A DNA stretch of 64,000 nucleotides from assembly GCF_030317035.1 (NCBI RefSeq), contig NZ_JASZYK010000011.1, forward strand, positions 62,001-126,000. The letters run 5' to 3'. The notes under the pieces are model-generated. The model saw nothing but the letters and a program-made list of their open reading frames with translations. It made no database searches and was not told where the DNA came from. Source of the stretch: Variovorax sp. J22G73. Lineage in GTDB: Bacteria > Pseudomonadota > Gammaproteobacteria > Burkholderiales > Burkholderiaceae_C. The position numbers and the translations under genes are program-made. Positions 25,072 to 33,382 of this stretch are shown here, in pieces. Within the stretch, counting starts at the first letter, position 1, and each line of letters begins with the position of its first letter.

Positions 25072-26265
25072 TCAACCCGCGGCGCGCCTGGACAGGATTT
25101 CGAAGGCCGGCAGGGTCTTGCCCTCCAGCACCTCGAGGAAGGCGCCGCCGCCGGTCGAGATGTAGCCGACCTGCTTCTCGATGCCGTACTTGGCGATGGC
25201 GGCCAGCGTGTCGCCGCCGCCGGCAATCGAAAACGCGCTGCTCTCGGCGATGGCCTGCGCAATGGCCTTGGTGCCGCCCGCGAAGGCGTCGAACTCGAAC
25301 ACGCCCACCGGGCCGTTCCAGACGATAGTGCCGGCCTCGCGCAGCTGCGCGGCCAGGATGGCGGAGGTCTTGGGGCCGATGTCCAGGATCAGGTCGTCGT
25401 CCGCCACGTCGCTGGCGTCCTTGACGGTGGCGGCCGCATCGGCCGCGAAGGTCTTGGCCGTGACCACGTCCACCGGAATGGGCACGTCGGCGCCGCGCGC
25501 GCGCATGGCGTCGATCACCGCCTTGGCCTTGTCGACCAGGTCGGGCTCGGCCAGCGACTTGCCGATCTTCAGGCCGGCGGCCAGCATGAAGGTGTTGGCG
25601 ATGCCGCCACCGACGATCAGCTGGTCCACGTTGGCCGACAGGCTCTCCAGGATGGTGAGCTTGGTGCTCACCTTGGAGCCCGCCACGATGGCCACCAGCG
25701 GGCGCTTGGGTTGCGCCAGCGCCTTGGTGATGGCGTCGATCTCGGCGGCCAGCAGCGGCCCAGCGGCTGCGATCTTGGCGAACTGCGCGATGCCGTAGGT
25801 GGTGGCCTCGGCGCGGTGGGCGGTGCCGAAGGCGTCGTTCACGTAGATGTCGGTGAGCGCGGCGAGCTTGCGGGCCAGCGCCTCGTCGTTCTTCTTCTCG
25901 CCCTTGTTGACGCGGCAGTTTTCCAGCAGCACGACCTGGCCTGGCTTGACGTCGACGCCGTCGACCCAGTTGGCAACCAGCGGCACGTCGCGGCCGAGCA
26001 GTTCGCCCAGGCGCTTGGCGACCGGCGCCAGCGAGTCTTCGGGCTTGAACTCGCCCTCGGTCGGGCGGCCCAGGTGCGAGGTGACCATCACGGCCGCGCC
26101 GGCGTCCAGCGCCAGCTGGATGCAGGGCACCGAGGCGCGGATGCGCGTGTCCTCGGTGATGCGGCCGGTGTCGTCTTGCGGCACGTTGAGGTCGGCACGG
26201 ATGAAAACGCGCTGGCCGGCGGCTTTGCCCTGTGCGCAGAGGTCGGTGAATCGAATGACGTTCAT
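25072..26265 (-). CDS. pgk: Phosphoglycerate kinase
   Basis: 397 residues, the full two-domain length. Recognisable motifs are RVFIRADLNVPQDD near the N-terminus, VMVTSHLGRPTEG, the ENCRVNKGEKKND region, GSKVSTKLTIL and the nucleotide-binding IAGGGDTLAAIAKYG near the C-terminus. It interconverts 1,3-bisphosphoglycerate and 3-phosphoglycerate with ADP/ATP. Located upstream of pyk on the same strand, 99 bases away. Cytoplasmic. Confidence 0.97.
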   Translation of the reverse strand: MNVIRFTDLCAQGKAAGQRVFIRADLNVPQDDTGRITEDTRIRASVPCIQLALDAGAAVMVTSHLGRPTEGEFKPEDSLAPVAKRLGELLGRDVPLVANWVDGVDVKPGQVVLLENCRVNKGEKKNDEALARKLAALTDIYVNDAFGTAHRAEATTYGIAQFAKIAAAGPLLAAEIDAITKALAQPKRPLVAIVAGSKVSTKLTILESLSANVDQLIVGGGIANTFMLAAGLKIGKSLAEPDLVDKAKAVIDAMRARGADVPIPVDVVTAKTFAADAAATVKDASDVADDDLILDIGPKTSAILAAQLREAGTIVWNGPVGVFEFDAFAGGTKAIAQAIAESSAFSIAGGGDTLAAIAKYGIEKQVGYISTGGGAFLEVLEGKTLPAFEILSRRAAG

Positions 26266-26367
26266 GGATCTGGAGGAGGTGGAAGACGGTCGGCCTGCAT
26301 TGTAGGTTTGGCCCTGCCGCCGCTCTATACGGCCCTTGCGGGCGCCCGGTGCTTTCAGGCGGGTTGC

Positions 26368-27273
26368 TCAACCCGTCGGCTGGGCCTTCGCGAAGCCTTC
26401 CAGTATCTCCACGAAGCTCGCCGCGGCCGGCGACAGCGTGCGCCGCGCCGCGCTGTAGACGCACACCTCGCGGTGGAAGTCGGGCGACTCCAGCCGCACC
26501 ATCTGCAGCCCGTGGGCGCGCACCAGCGGCGCGGAATAGGTCGGGCACACCGTCAGCCCCAGCCCCGAGGCCACCATGCCCAGCGCGGTGGTCATGTACG
26601 ACACCTCCTGCGTGCCGGCGCGCAGCATGTAGTCGCGCTCGGCCGGGGCCAGCTCGGGCAGCACGCGCTGGCGAAAGTCGCGCGTGGGCGCAATGAAGGT
26701 GTAGGGCCCCAGCTCGTGCCAGCGCACCTTGCGGCGCCGGGCGAAGGCGTGGTCCGGCGGGCAGATCAGCCAGTGCCGGTCGCGAAACAGCGTGCGGCGC
26801 TCGATGGCGCCGTCGACCGCCACGTCCTGCCCCACGGCCAGCTCCACGTCGCCGGCCATCACGCCGCTCAGCAGGTGCTCGGGCAGCGTGTCGGCCAGGC
26901 GCACATCGACATCGGGGTAGCTTTGGCGATAGGCCGCGATCACGCGCGGCATCAGCGTGCAGGCCATGAGCTGCGGCGCGGCAAGCCGCAACACCCCTTT
27001 CTTCTTGTCACGCAAATCCGTGACGCCGGCTACCGCGCTCGTCAGGTCGCCGAGCAGCCGGTGCACCGACGGCAAGAACTCGCGCCCCGCCTCCGACAGC
27101 TGCACGCTGCGGGTGTGGCGGTCGAGCAGCTGCACGCCCATCTCGCGTTCGAGCTCGCGCACCAGCACGCTGAGCGCCGACTGCGTGAGGTGCAGCTGCT
27201 GCGCCGCGGCGGTGAAGCTGCCGGTCTCGGCCACGGCGGCGAAGGCGCGCAGCTGGCGCAGGGTCAGGTTCAT
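26368..27273 (-). CDS. LysR-family regulator of the adjacent catabolic cluster
   Basis: 301 residues. A LysR winged helix covers 1-60 (LRQLRAFAAVAETGSFTAAAQQLHLTQSALSVLVREL is the core, in two adjoining pieces) and a periplasmic-binding-like effector domain runs from about 90. It is divergent from the VOC-hydrolase-monooxygenase cluster with 88 bases between starts, the classical LysR arrangement, so it is the probable activator of that cluster. The effector, by analogy a pathway substrate or intermediate, is unknown. The ATG at 27273 overlaps an unusual AT-rich promoter patch. Confidence 0.93.
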   Translation of the reverse strand: MNLTLRQLRAFAAVAETGSFTAAAQQLHLTQSALSVLVRELEREMGVQLLDRHTRSVQLSEAGREFLPSVHRLLGDLTSAVAGVTDLRDKKKGVLRLAAPQLMACTLMPRVIAAYRQSYPDVDVRLADTLPEHLLSGVMAGDVELAVGQDVAVDGAIERRTLFRDRHWLICPPDHAFARRRKVRWHELGPYTFIAPTRDFRQRVLPELAPAERDYMLRAGTQEVSYMTTALGMVASGLGLTVCPTYSAPLVRAHGLQMVRLESPDFHREVCVYSAARRTLSPAAASFVEILEGFAKAQPTG

Positions 27274-27285
27274 ATATATGGATTT

Positions 27286-27301
27286 TTCATCAATCGATGA
27301 A
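27286..27301. promoter_or_regulatory. Palindromic LysR-type operator candidate
   Basis: TTCATC and GATGAA flank AATC, giving a 16-base dyad 12 bases upstream of the LysR start and within the divergent promoter. A further inverted pair, CAATCG (27291-27296) and CGATTG (27309-27314), overlaps it. The patch is much more AT-rich than its surroundings. Confidence 0.5.
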
Positions 27302-27361
27302 TTAATTTCGATTGCATCATAAGACGCGCCGTCGCCCAATCGCGCCTCCACGGAGACACGC

Positions 27362-27949
27362 ATGCCGACGACCACTGCCACCACCAAGGCCTCCATGGCC
27401 GCCATGGCCACCGCGCCACCGCCCCCGCCTGTCCGCGGGCTGCACCACTTCGCCTGGCGCTGCCGCGACAGCGAGGAAACCCGCCATTTCTACGAAGACC
27501 TGCTGGGCCTGCCGCTCACCCACGTCATCAAGAGCGACCACGTGCCCAGCACGGGCGAGTACTGCCCCTACGTGCACATCTTTTTCCAGATGCGCGACGG
27601 CGCGTACATCGCCTTCTTCGACCTGGGCGACGACACCGCCGCGCTGCCCTCGCCCAACACGCCCGCGTGGGTGAACCACATCGCGCTGCGGGTGGACTCC
27701 GTGGCCGACCTGCTGGCCGCCAAGGCGCGGCTGGAGGGCGCGGGCGTCGAAGTGCTGGGCGTGACCGACCACCACATCATCGAATCGATCTACTTCTTCG
27801 ACCCCAACGGCATTCGCGTGGAGCTCACCACGCCCACCGTGCCGCAGGCCGAGATGGACGCGCACGCGCTGCGCGCCCATGCCGACCTCGACGCATGGAC
27901 AGCGCGCAAGGCCGAACTGCGTGCCTCGAAAGGAGCGTCGAATGCCTGA
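27362..27949 (+). CDS. VOC-superfamily protein (glyoxalase / extradiol dioxygenase-like)
   Basis: 195 residues with an unconserved Thr/Ala/Pro-rich head of ~25. The VOC fold spans about 26-158, with metal-ligand candidates His28 (GLHHFAW), His106 (VNHIALRV) and Glu154 (GIRVELT), the usual two-His-one-Glu set. It could be a small ring-cleaving dioxygenase, an isomerase or a lyase; sequence alone does not decide. First gene behind the LysR promoter, and its end overlaps the next gene by eight bases. Confidence 0.88.
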   Translation: MPTTTATTKASMAAMATAPPPPPVRGLHHFAWRCRDSEETRHFYEDLLGLPLTHVIKSDHVPSTGEYCPYVHIFFQMRDGAYIAFFDLGDDTAALPSPNTPAWVNHIALRVDSVADLLAAKARLEGAGVEVLGVTDHHIIESIYFFDPNGIRVELTTPTVPQAEMDAHALRAHADLDAWTARKAELRASKGASNA

Positions 27950-29063
27950 GCTGCAACTCGCCGTCATCGACGTGAAGCCCGGCGCCTCGATGGAGAGCCA
28001 GTCGGGCCTGCAGATGCTGCGCCCGCGCATCTACGGGGCGTTTCGCGCGCCGCCGGGCCCGAAGAAGGTCGCCGCCATCGTGATGCACCCGACCAGCAAC
28101 TTCATGGGCCACTACCTGATCGCCCCGCTGGCCGAGCGCGGCATCTGCTGCATGGGCCTGAACTCGCGCTACGTGGGCAACGACACGGTGCTGCTGATGG
28201 AGCGCGCCATCCAGGACCTGGGCGCCGGCGTGCAGCACCTGCGCGCGGCGGGCTACGAGAAGGTGTTCCTGGTCGGCAACTCGGGCGGCGCCGCGCTCGC
28301 GGCCTTCTACCAGGCGCAGGCCGAGCAGCTCACGGCCACCCACCTGCCCGACGGCGACCCCACGCACCTGCACCCGAGCGACCTGCCGCCGGTGGACGGC
28401 ATCGCGCTGTGCGCCGCGCACCTGGGCCGCACGCGGCTGATGCGCGACTGGATCGACCCCTCGGTCACCGACGAGCACGACCCGCTCTCAATGAACCCCG
28501 AGCTCGACATGTACGACCCGCGCCACCGCGTGCCCTACGACAGCGACTTTCTGGCGCGCTTCAGCGCGGCGCAGAAGGCGCGACTGGACCGCATCGAGCA
28601 ATGGGCCGTCGAGCGCCTCGCGCTGTTGCGCAACACGCCCGGCGCGCCGCGCGACCAGGCCTTCGTGGTCTACCGCACGCACGCCGACCCGCGCTGCGTC
28701 GACCTCTCGCTCGACGCGAACGACCGGCTGCCCGGCAGCGTGTGGGGCGACGCACGGCAGGTGAACTACTCGGCCAACGCCATGGGGCGCACCACCTCGC
28801 TGACGGCGTTTCTCTCGCAGTGGTCCTCGCGCTCCCAGGCCGACGGGCCGACCAACCTCGCGCGCACCACGGTGCCCAAGCTGCTGCTGACCTACACGGG
28901 CGACCAGTCGACCTTTCCGAGCACGCGCGACGCGTGGATGGCCGCCGGCGGCGCGCGCATCCGCAATGTCGACATCGTGGGCGGCAACCACTACCTGGCG
29001 GGGCAACCCGGGCTGGTGCCGCAGGCGGCCGACGCCATCGCCGGATTCGCGCACGCGCTCTAG
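27942..29063 (+). CDS. Alpha/beta hydrolase of the catabolic cluster
   Basis: 373 residues. An alpha/beta hydrolase core with the nucleophile elbow VGNSGGAAL (Ser114) preceded by VMHPTSNFMGHYL. A C-terminal GGNHYLAG supplies the likely catalytic His. Large insertions between about residues 125 and 300 distinguish it from typical ring-fission hydrolases. The ATG at 27942 overlaps the VOC gene and has AAAGGAG just before it. Acting after a monooxygenase or dioxygenase on an ester, lactone or C-C bond is a reasonable inference; substrate unknown. Confidence 0.85.
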   Translation: MPELQLAVIDVKPGASMESQSGLQMLRPRIYGAFRAPPGPKKVAAIVMHPTSNFMGHYLIAPLAERGICCMGLNSRYVGNDTVLLMERAIQDLGAGVQHLRAAGYEKVFLVGNSGGAALAAFYQAQAEQLTATHLPDGDPTHLHPSDLPPVDGIALCAAHLGRTRLMRDWIDPSVTDEHDPLSMNPELDMYDPRHRVPYDSDFLARFSAAQKARLDRIEQWAVERLALLRNTPGAPRDQAFVVYRTHADPRCVDLSLDANDRLPGSVWGDARQVNYSANAMGRTTSLTAFLSQWSSRSQADGPTNLARTTVPKLLLTYTGDQSTFPSTRDAWMAAGGARIRNVDIVGGNHYLAGQPGLVPQAADAIAGFAHAL

Positions 29064-29099
29064 CGCCTTTCGCTACAGCAGCAACAGCATCACAGAGAC

Positions 29100-30788
29100 A
29101 TGGAAACCTTTGCATTTGCACCGGCCTACGAGTTGCCGTCCTGGCCCTTCACGCCGCCCCCGGAGCTGGACAGCGCCAAGGTCGTTCGCCACCCGATCGT
29201 CATCGTCGGCGCCGGCCCCGCCGGCCTCACGCTGGCCTGCGACCTGGCGCAGCGCGGCGTGCCGGCCGTGCTGCTCGACGAGGACGACACCGTGGGCGTG
29301 CGCGGCGCCTCGTCGCGCGGCATCTGCTACGCGCAGAAGAGCCTGGAGATCTTCGAGCGCCTGGGCATCTACGAGCGCGTCGCGGCCAAGGGCATCACCT
29401 GGTCGTTCGGGCGCACCTTCTCGGGCGAGCAGGAGGTCTACAACTTCGACCTGCAGGCGAACAGCGTCTCGGCGCAGCCGCCGTTCATCAACCTGCAGCA
29501 GTTCTACGTCGAGTGGTTCCTGGTCGAGCGCATCCTCGAACTCGGCGTGACCGACGTGCGCTGGAAGAGCCGCGTGACCCGCGTGGAGCCGCTGGCCGAC
29601 GGCGTGCGGCTCGACGTGGAAACGCCCGCCGGCCGCTACACCCTCGAGGCCGACCGGCTCATCGACGCCACGGGCGCCAACAGCGCCATCCGCACGCAGC
29701 TCGGCATCGAGGCGCATGCCTCGCGCAGCACCGACCGCTGGTGCATCAGCGACGTGCGCTTCAAGAAGCCGCTGCCCACCGAGCGCTGGACCTGGGTGGA
29801 CGCGCCCTTCAACGAAGGCCGCGGCGTGTGGCAGCACCTGATGGCCGACGGCGTGTGGCGCGTCGACTACCAGATGCCCGAGGACTGCGACACGGCCTAC
29901 ATCAGCCAGCCCGAGGTGGCGGGCGCGCGGCTGCGCGAACAGCTCGGGCCGGGCGTGGAGTTCGAGTTCGTGTGGATCGGGCCGTACGGCTACCGCGACC
30001 ACCTGCTCGACAGCTTTCGCCACGGCCACGTGTTCTTCATCGGCGACGCCGCGCACGTGGTGAGCCCCTTCGGCGCGCGCGGCGGCAACAGCGGCATCCA
30101 GGACGCCGCCAACCTCGGCTGGAAGCTGGCGCTGGTCGCGCAGGGCCGCGCCGGCGACGCGCTGCTCGACAGCTACGACGCCGAGCGGCAGCCCGCGGCG
30201 AAGGAAAACCTGCAGGTGACGAGCCGTTCGGCGCGCTTTCTCGCGCCGCGTTCGCCCGCCGAGCACACGCTGCGCCGCGCGGTGGTGGCGCTGGCGGCGC
30301 GGCATCCGTTCGCGCGCGCGCTGGTGAACACGGGGCGCATGTCGGTCGCCAACGCCTACCCGGCCGCGCCGCTGCTGCCCGAAGGTGCCCGCACGGTACA
30401 GAACCTGCCGCTGCGCTGGGCCGGCGACGGGCGCCAGACCACGCTGATGCAGCTGCTGGCCGAAGGCACGGAGTGCATCGGCCTGTGGTTCGCGCCGACG
30501 CGCGCGCAGGCCGACGCGGCGCGCGAGGCCACGGCCGACTTGCCGCTGCGCCTGCTGGCCATCTGCAACAACAACGACGGCGGCAACGACGGTGGCAGAG
30601 ACAGCGGCCTGCCCACGCTGCGGGCCGACGACACGCTGGCCAGCCACCTCGGCATCGGCAACGTGGGCAGCTTCGCGCTGGTGCGGCCCGACGCCTACCG
30701 CGCGGCCGTGCTGCAACACGCCACGCCGCAAGCCATCGCTTCCGCCGTGCGCACCGCGCTCGCCCAACCAGTACCCGCCTCGCGATGA
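29100..30788 (+). CDS. FAD-dependent aromatic monooxygenase (MhpA-like)
   Basis: 562 residues of the class A flavoprotein hydroxylase family. The Rossmann motif is IVGAGPAGLTLACDL (Gly37-Gly42); the second FAD motif FIGDAAHVVSPFGARGGN lies near Asp316. A C-terminal thioredoxin-like extension is present, as in 3-(3-hydroxyphenyl)propionate and related hydroxylases. It should hydroxylate a phenolic substrate with NAD(P)H and oxygen. The N-terminal METFAFAPAYELP segment is outside the core. Its stop overlaps the DUF2783 gene start (ATGA). Confidence 0.92.
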   Translation: METFAFAPAYELPSWPFTPPPELDSAKVVRHPIVIVGAGPAGLTLACDLAQRGVPAVLLDEDDTVGVRGASSRGICYAQKSLEIFERLGIYERVAAKGITWSFGRTFSGEQEVYNFDLQANSVSAQPPFINLQQFYVEWFLVERILELGVTDVRWKSRVTRVEPLADGVRLDVETPAGRYTLEADRLIDATGANSAIRTQLGIEAHASRSTDRWCISDVRFKKPLPTERWTWVDAPFNEGRGVWQHLMADGVWRVDYQMPEDCDTAYISQPEVAGARLREQLGPGVEFEFVWIGPYGYRDHLLDSFRHGHVFFIGDAAHVVSPFGARGGNSGIQDAANLGWKLALVAQGRAGDALLDSYDAERQPAAKENLQVTSRSARFLAPRSPAEHTLRRAVVALAARHPFARALVNTGRMSVANAYPAAPLLPEGARTVQNLPLRWAGDGRQTTLMQLLAEGTECIGLWFAPTRAQADAAREATADLPLRLLAICNNNDGGNDGGRDSGLPTLRADDTLASHLGIGNVGSFALVRPDAYRAAVLQHATPQAIASAVRTALAQPVPASR

Positions 30789-30994
30789 ACACAGAACCCC
30801 GCATCCCCGACCCCGACGGCTTCTACGCCGCCCTGCTCGCCGCGCACGAAGGCCGCAGCGAAGCGCAAAGCGCCGACCTCAACGCCCGCCTTGTCTTGCT
30901 GCTGGCCAACCAATGCACCGACCAGGGCGTACTGCTGGCCTGCATCCAGGCGGCAGCGGCCGCCGAAGACCCCACGACCACCCACGCCCCATGA
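30785..30994 (+). CDS. DUF2783-family small protein
   Basis: 69 residues: IPDPDGFYAALLAAHEG, then ADLNARLVLLLANQ, predicted as two or three short helices without signal or membrane segment. The length and pattern match what I know of DUF2783, small proteins found beside FAD monooxygenases. It overlaps its neighbours by four bases on each side, so it is translated in step with the monooxygenase and the MBL-fold gene. A subunit or stabiliser of one of them is possible; function not known. Confidence 0.8.
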   Translation: MNTEPRIPDPDGFYAALLAAHEGRSEAQSADLNARLVLLLANQCTDQGVLLACIQAAAAAEDPTTTHAP

Positions 30995-31986
30995 CCACTT
31001 CCATCTCTTCGGCTCCGTCCGTCTCCTTCGCCTCCGCCTCCGACACCCGCGAGCAGAAGCCGCAACTGCGCGAGCTCGCGCCCGGCGCCTACGGCTACAT
31101 CAGCGACTTCGATCCCAACTGCGGCTTCGTCGTCGGCGACGACCAGGTGGTGCTGATCGACACGCGCCCCACGCCGCGCATGGCGCGCGACTTTCTCGCG
31201 GCCATTCGCACCGTGACCGACAAGCCCATCAGGACCATCGTGCTCACGCACTACCACGCGGTGCGCGTGATGGGTGCGAGCGCCTTCGACGAGGTCGAGC
31301 AGATCGTTGCGAGCAACGGCACGCTCGACTGGATCCGCACGCGCGGCCAGGCCGACTTCGACTCGGAAGTGGGCCGCTTTCCGCGCCTGTTCGCGGGCGT
31401 GGAAGAAATTCCGGGCCTGACCTTTCCGACCCTGAGCTTCCAGGGCGAGATGAGCCTGTGGCTGGGCCCGCGGCCGGGCACCGGACGCGAGCTGCGCCTG
31501 ATGGCGCTGGGCCGCGGCCATTCGAGCGGCGACACCGTGGCCTGGCTGCCCGACTGCGGCATGCTGTTCTCGGGCGACGTGGTCGAGAACCACTGCGGCG
31601 TGTACGCGGGCGACGCCTACATCGGCGACTGGGCCGGCACGCTGGACGCCGTGCTGGCGCTGGCGCCGCGCGTGCTGGTGCCGGGGCGCGGCGCCGTGCT
31701 GCAGGGCGAAGCGGCCTGCGCCGAGGCCATCGGCCTGACCAAGGCGTTTCTGTCGACGCTGCTGGCCAGCGTGAAAGAGGGCATTGCCGCGGGCGACACG
31801 CTCAAGGGCTGCTTCGCACGCGCCGAAGCGGCCATGGCGCCGCGCTTCGGCGGCTGGCCGGTGTTCCAGCACGTGCTGCCCTTCGACGTGTCGCGCGCCT
31901 ATGACGAGCTGCGCGGCATCGAGCACCCGGTGGTGTGGACCGCCGAGCGCGACCGCGCGCTGTGGCAGGTGCTGCGCGGCGAGTGA
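30991..31986 (+). CDS. MBL-fold protein with degenerate metal site
   Basis: 331 residues with the metallo-beta-lactamase fold. The first motif reads THYHAVRV, keeping His87 and His89 but replacing the Asp-His of HxHxDH with Val-Arg (91-92). His177 (GRGHSSGD) and Asp196 (FSGDVV) are retained. The last His of the PGHG loop is Arg233 (PGRGAV). A normal two-zinc site is therefore unlikely; at most one metal may bind. Overlaps DUF2783 (ATGA) in the catabolic cluster. Could be a lactonase- or thioesterase-like step with altered chemistry. Confidence 0.88.
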   Translation: MTTSISSAPSVSFASASDTREQKPQLRELAPGAYGYISDFDPNCGFVVGDDQVVLIDTRPTPRMARDFLAAIRTVTDKPIRTIVLTHYHAVRVMGASAFDEVEQIVASNGTLDWIRTRGQADFDSEVGRFPRLFAGVEEIPGLTFPTLSFQGEMSLWLGPRPGTGRELRLMALGRGHSSGDTVAWLPDCGMLFSGDVVENHCGVYAGDAYIGDWAGTLDAVLALAPRVLVPGRGAVLQGEAACAEAIGLTKAFLSTLLASVKEGIAAGDTLKGCFARAEAAMAPRFGGWPVFQHVLPFDVSRAYDELRGIEHPVVWTAERDRALWQVLRGE

Positions 31987-32035
31987 GCCCCACCCATTTC
32001 CAGATTTCCATACGAAGCAACGGAGACAAGAGACG

Positions 32036-33007
32036 ATGAAGCGATTGATTCCCCTGCTGGCCGCGACCCTCGCGCTGGCGACCCCCTTCGCGTCGGCGCA
32101 GCCGGCGGCCTACCCGAGCCAGCCGATCAAATGGATCGTGCCCTACTCGGCCGGCGGCGGCACCGACAACCTGGCGCGCACGCTGGCCGAGGCGATGCAG
32201 CCGTCGCTCGGGCAGCCGCTCATCATCGACAACCGGCCCGGTGCCTCGACCAACATCGGCGTGTCCGTGATGATGCAGGCCAAGCCCGACGGCTACACGG
32301 TGATGCAGGCCGAGAACGCGGCGCTGCTGTTCAACGAGCACATGTTCGTCAAGCTGCCGTACAAGCCCGCGAGCGACTTCACCTACATCGGCACCATCGG
32401 CCGCTTTCCGGTGGCGCTGGTGGTGAACCCCGACTTTCCCGCGAAGAACGTGGCGGAGTTCGTTCGCTACGTGAGGGCCAACCCCGACAAGGTGAGCTAT
32501 GCCTCGCCCGGCAACGGCTCGCCGCACCACATGGCGATGGAGCTGTTCAAGCAGAAGGCGGGCCTCACGATCACGCACGTGCCGTACAAGGGCGCCGCGC
32601 CAGCCATGACCGACGTGATGGGCGGGCAGGTGCCGGTGATGATGCTCGACCTGGCCTCGGGCCTGCCGATCATCCGCTCGGGCAAGGTGCGGGTGCTGGC
32701 GATTGCGCTGCCGCAGCGCGCCAGCGCCCTGCCCGAGGTGCCGACCTTCGTGGAGGCCGGCTTCAGCGACGTCAACGCCTACGCCTTCCACGGCCTGATC
32801 GGGCCGGCCGGCATGCCGCCCGAGGCGGTCGCGCGGCTGAACACCGAGTTGCATAAGGCGATGAAGGCGCCGAAGGTGGTGAAGCTGTTCGCGGACTTCG
32901 GCTTCGAGGCGCTGCCGGGAACGCCGCAAGACTTCTACAAGCTCTCCCGCGCGGAGAGCGACCGCTGGGGAAAGATCATCGCGGCGGCCGGCGTGAAGCT
33001 GGACTGA
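32036..33007 (+). CDS. Bug-family (TctC-like) periplasmic solute receptor
   Basis: 323 residues. A signal peptide ends near residue 22 (ASAQ). The body is the Bug receptor fold with hallmark blocks YPSQPIKWIVPYSAGGGTDNLAR, here read in two parts, GASTNIGVSVM, YASPGNGSPHHMA and VPYKGAAPAMTDVMGGQV. Such receptors deliver carboxylates or other small anions to TTT transporters, but no TctAB genes are adjacent. Position at the end of the catabolic cluster suggests it binds the pathway substrate. CGGAGACAAG precedes the start. Confidence 0.92.
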   Translation: MKRLIPLLAATLALATPFASAQPAAYPSQPIKWIVPYSAGGGTDNLARTLAEAMQPSLGQPLIIDNRPGASTNIGVSVMMQAKPDGYTVMQAENAALLFNEHMFVKLPYKPASDFTYIGTIGRFPVALVVNPDFPAKNVAEFVRYVRANPDKVSYASPGNGSPHHMAMELFKQKAGLTITHVPYKGAAPAMTDVMGGQVPVMMLDLASGLPIIRSGKVRVLAIALPQRASALPEVPTFVEAGFSDVNAYAFHGLIGPAGMPPEAVARLNTELHKAMKAPKVVKLFADFGFEALPGTPQDFYKLSRAESDRWGKIIAAAGVKLD

Positions 33008-33031
33008 CCCGAAGGCCCGCCCGTCGTGCCT

Positions 33032-33382
33032 CTACCAGCCCAGGCCGAGGTGCAAGGGCAGGTAGACGGCCATGCCGGCCAGCATCGTGCCCAGCACGCC
33101 GCGCCGCCAGTAGAAGTACGCCGCGCCGACCACCGCCGCGTACAGGCGCGCGTCGTGCAGCGTGGTGATCAGGTGGCCCTGCGTCATGACGATCTCGGGC
33201 GCGATCACGCCCGCGAGCGCGGCGGCCGGCGCGTAGTGCAGCGCGCGGTGCGCCCACTCGGGCAGGCCCCAGGGCCGGTCGAGAATGAAGAAGAAGCAGC
33301 GCGTGAGCACGGTGACCAACGCCAGGCCGACGATCACGCCCAGGGTCCACCAGTCGGTGGTCGCGTTGGCGGTGCCGGTCAC
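33032..33382 (-). CDS. azlD: AzlD-family branched-chain amino acid exporter small subunit
   Basis: 116 residues with three or four membrane helices; VTVLTRCFFFILDRP and LHYAPAAALAGVIAPEIV are characteristic of AzlD. It pairs with AzlC to export branched-chain amino acids or analogues. The GTG start at 33382 overlaps the azlC stop (GTGA), and it is the last gene of the def-to-azlD run. It converges with the Bug receptor gene across 24 bases. Confidence 0.9.
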   Translation of the reverse strand: MTGTANATTDWWTLGVIVGLALVTVLTRCFFFILDRPWGLPEWAHRALHYAPAAALAGVIAPEIVMTQGHLITTLHDARLYAAVVGAAYFYWRRGVLGTMLAGMAVYLPLHLGLGW

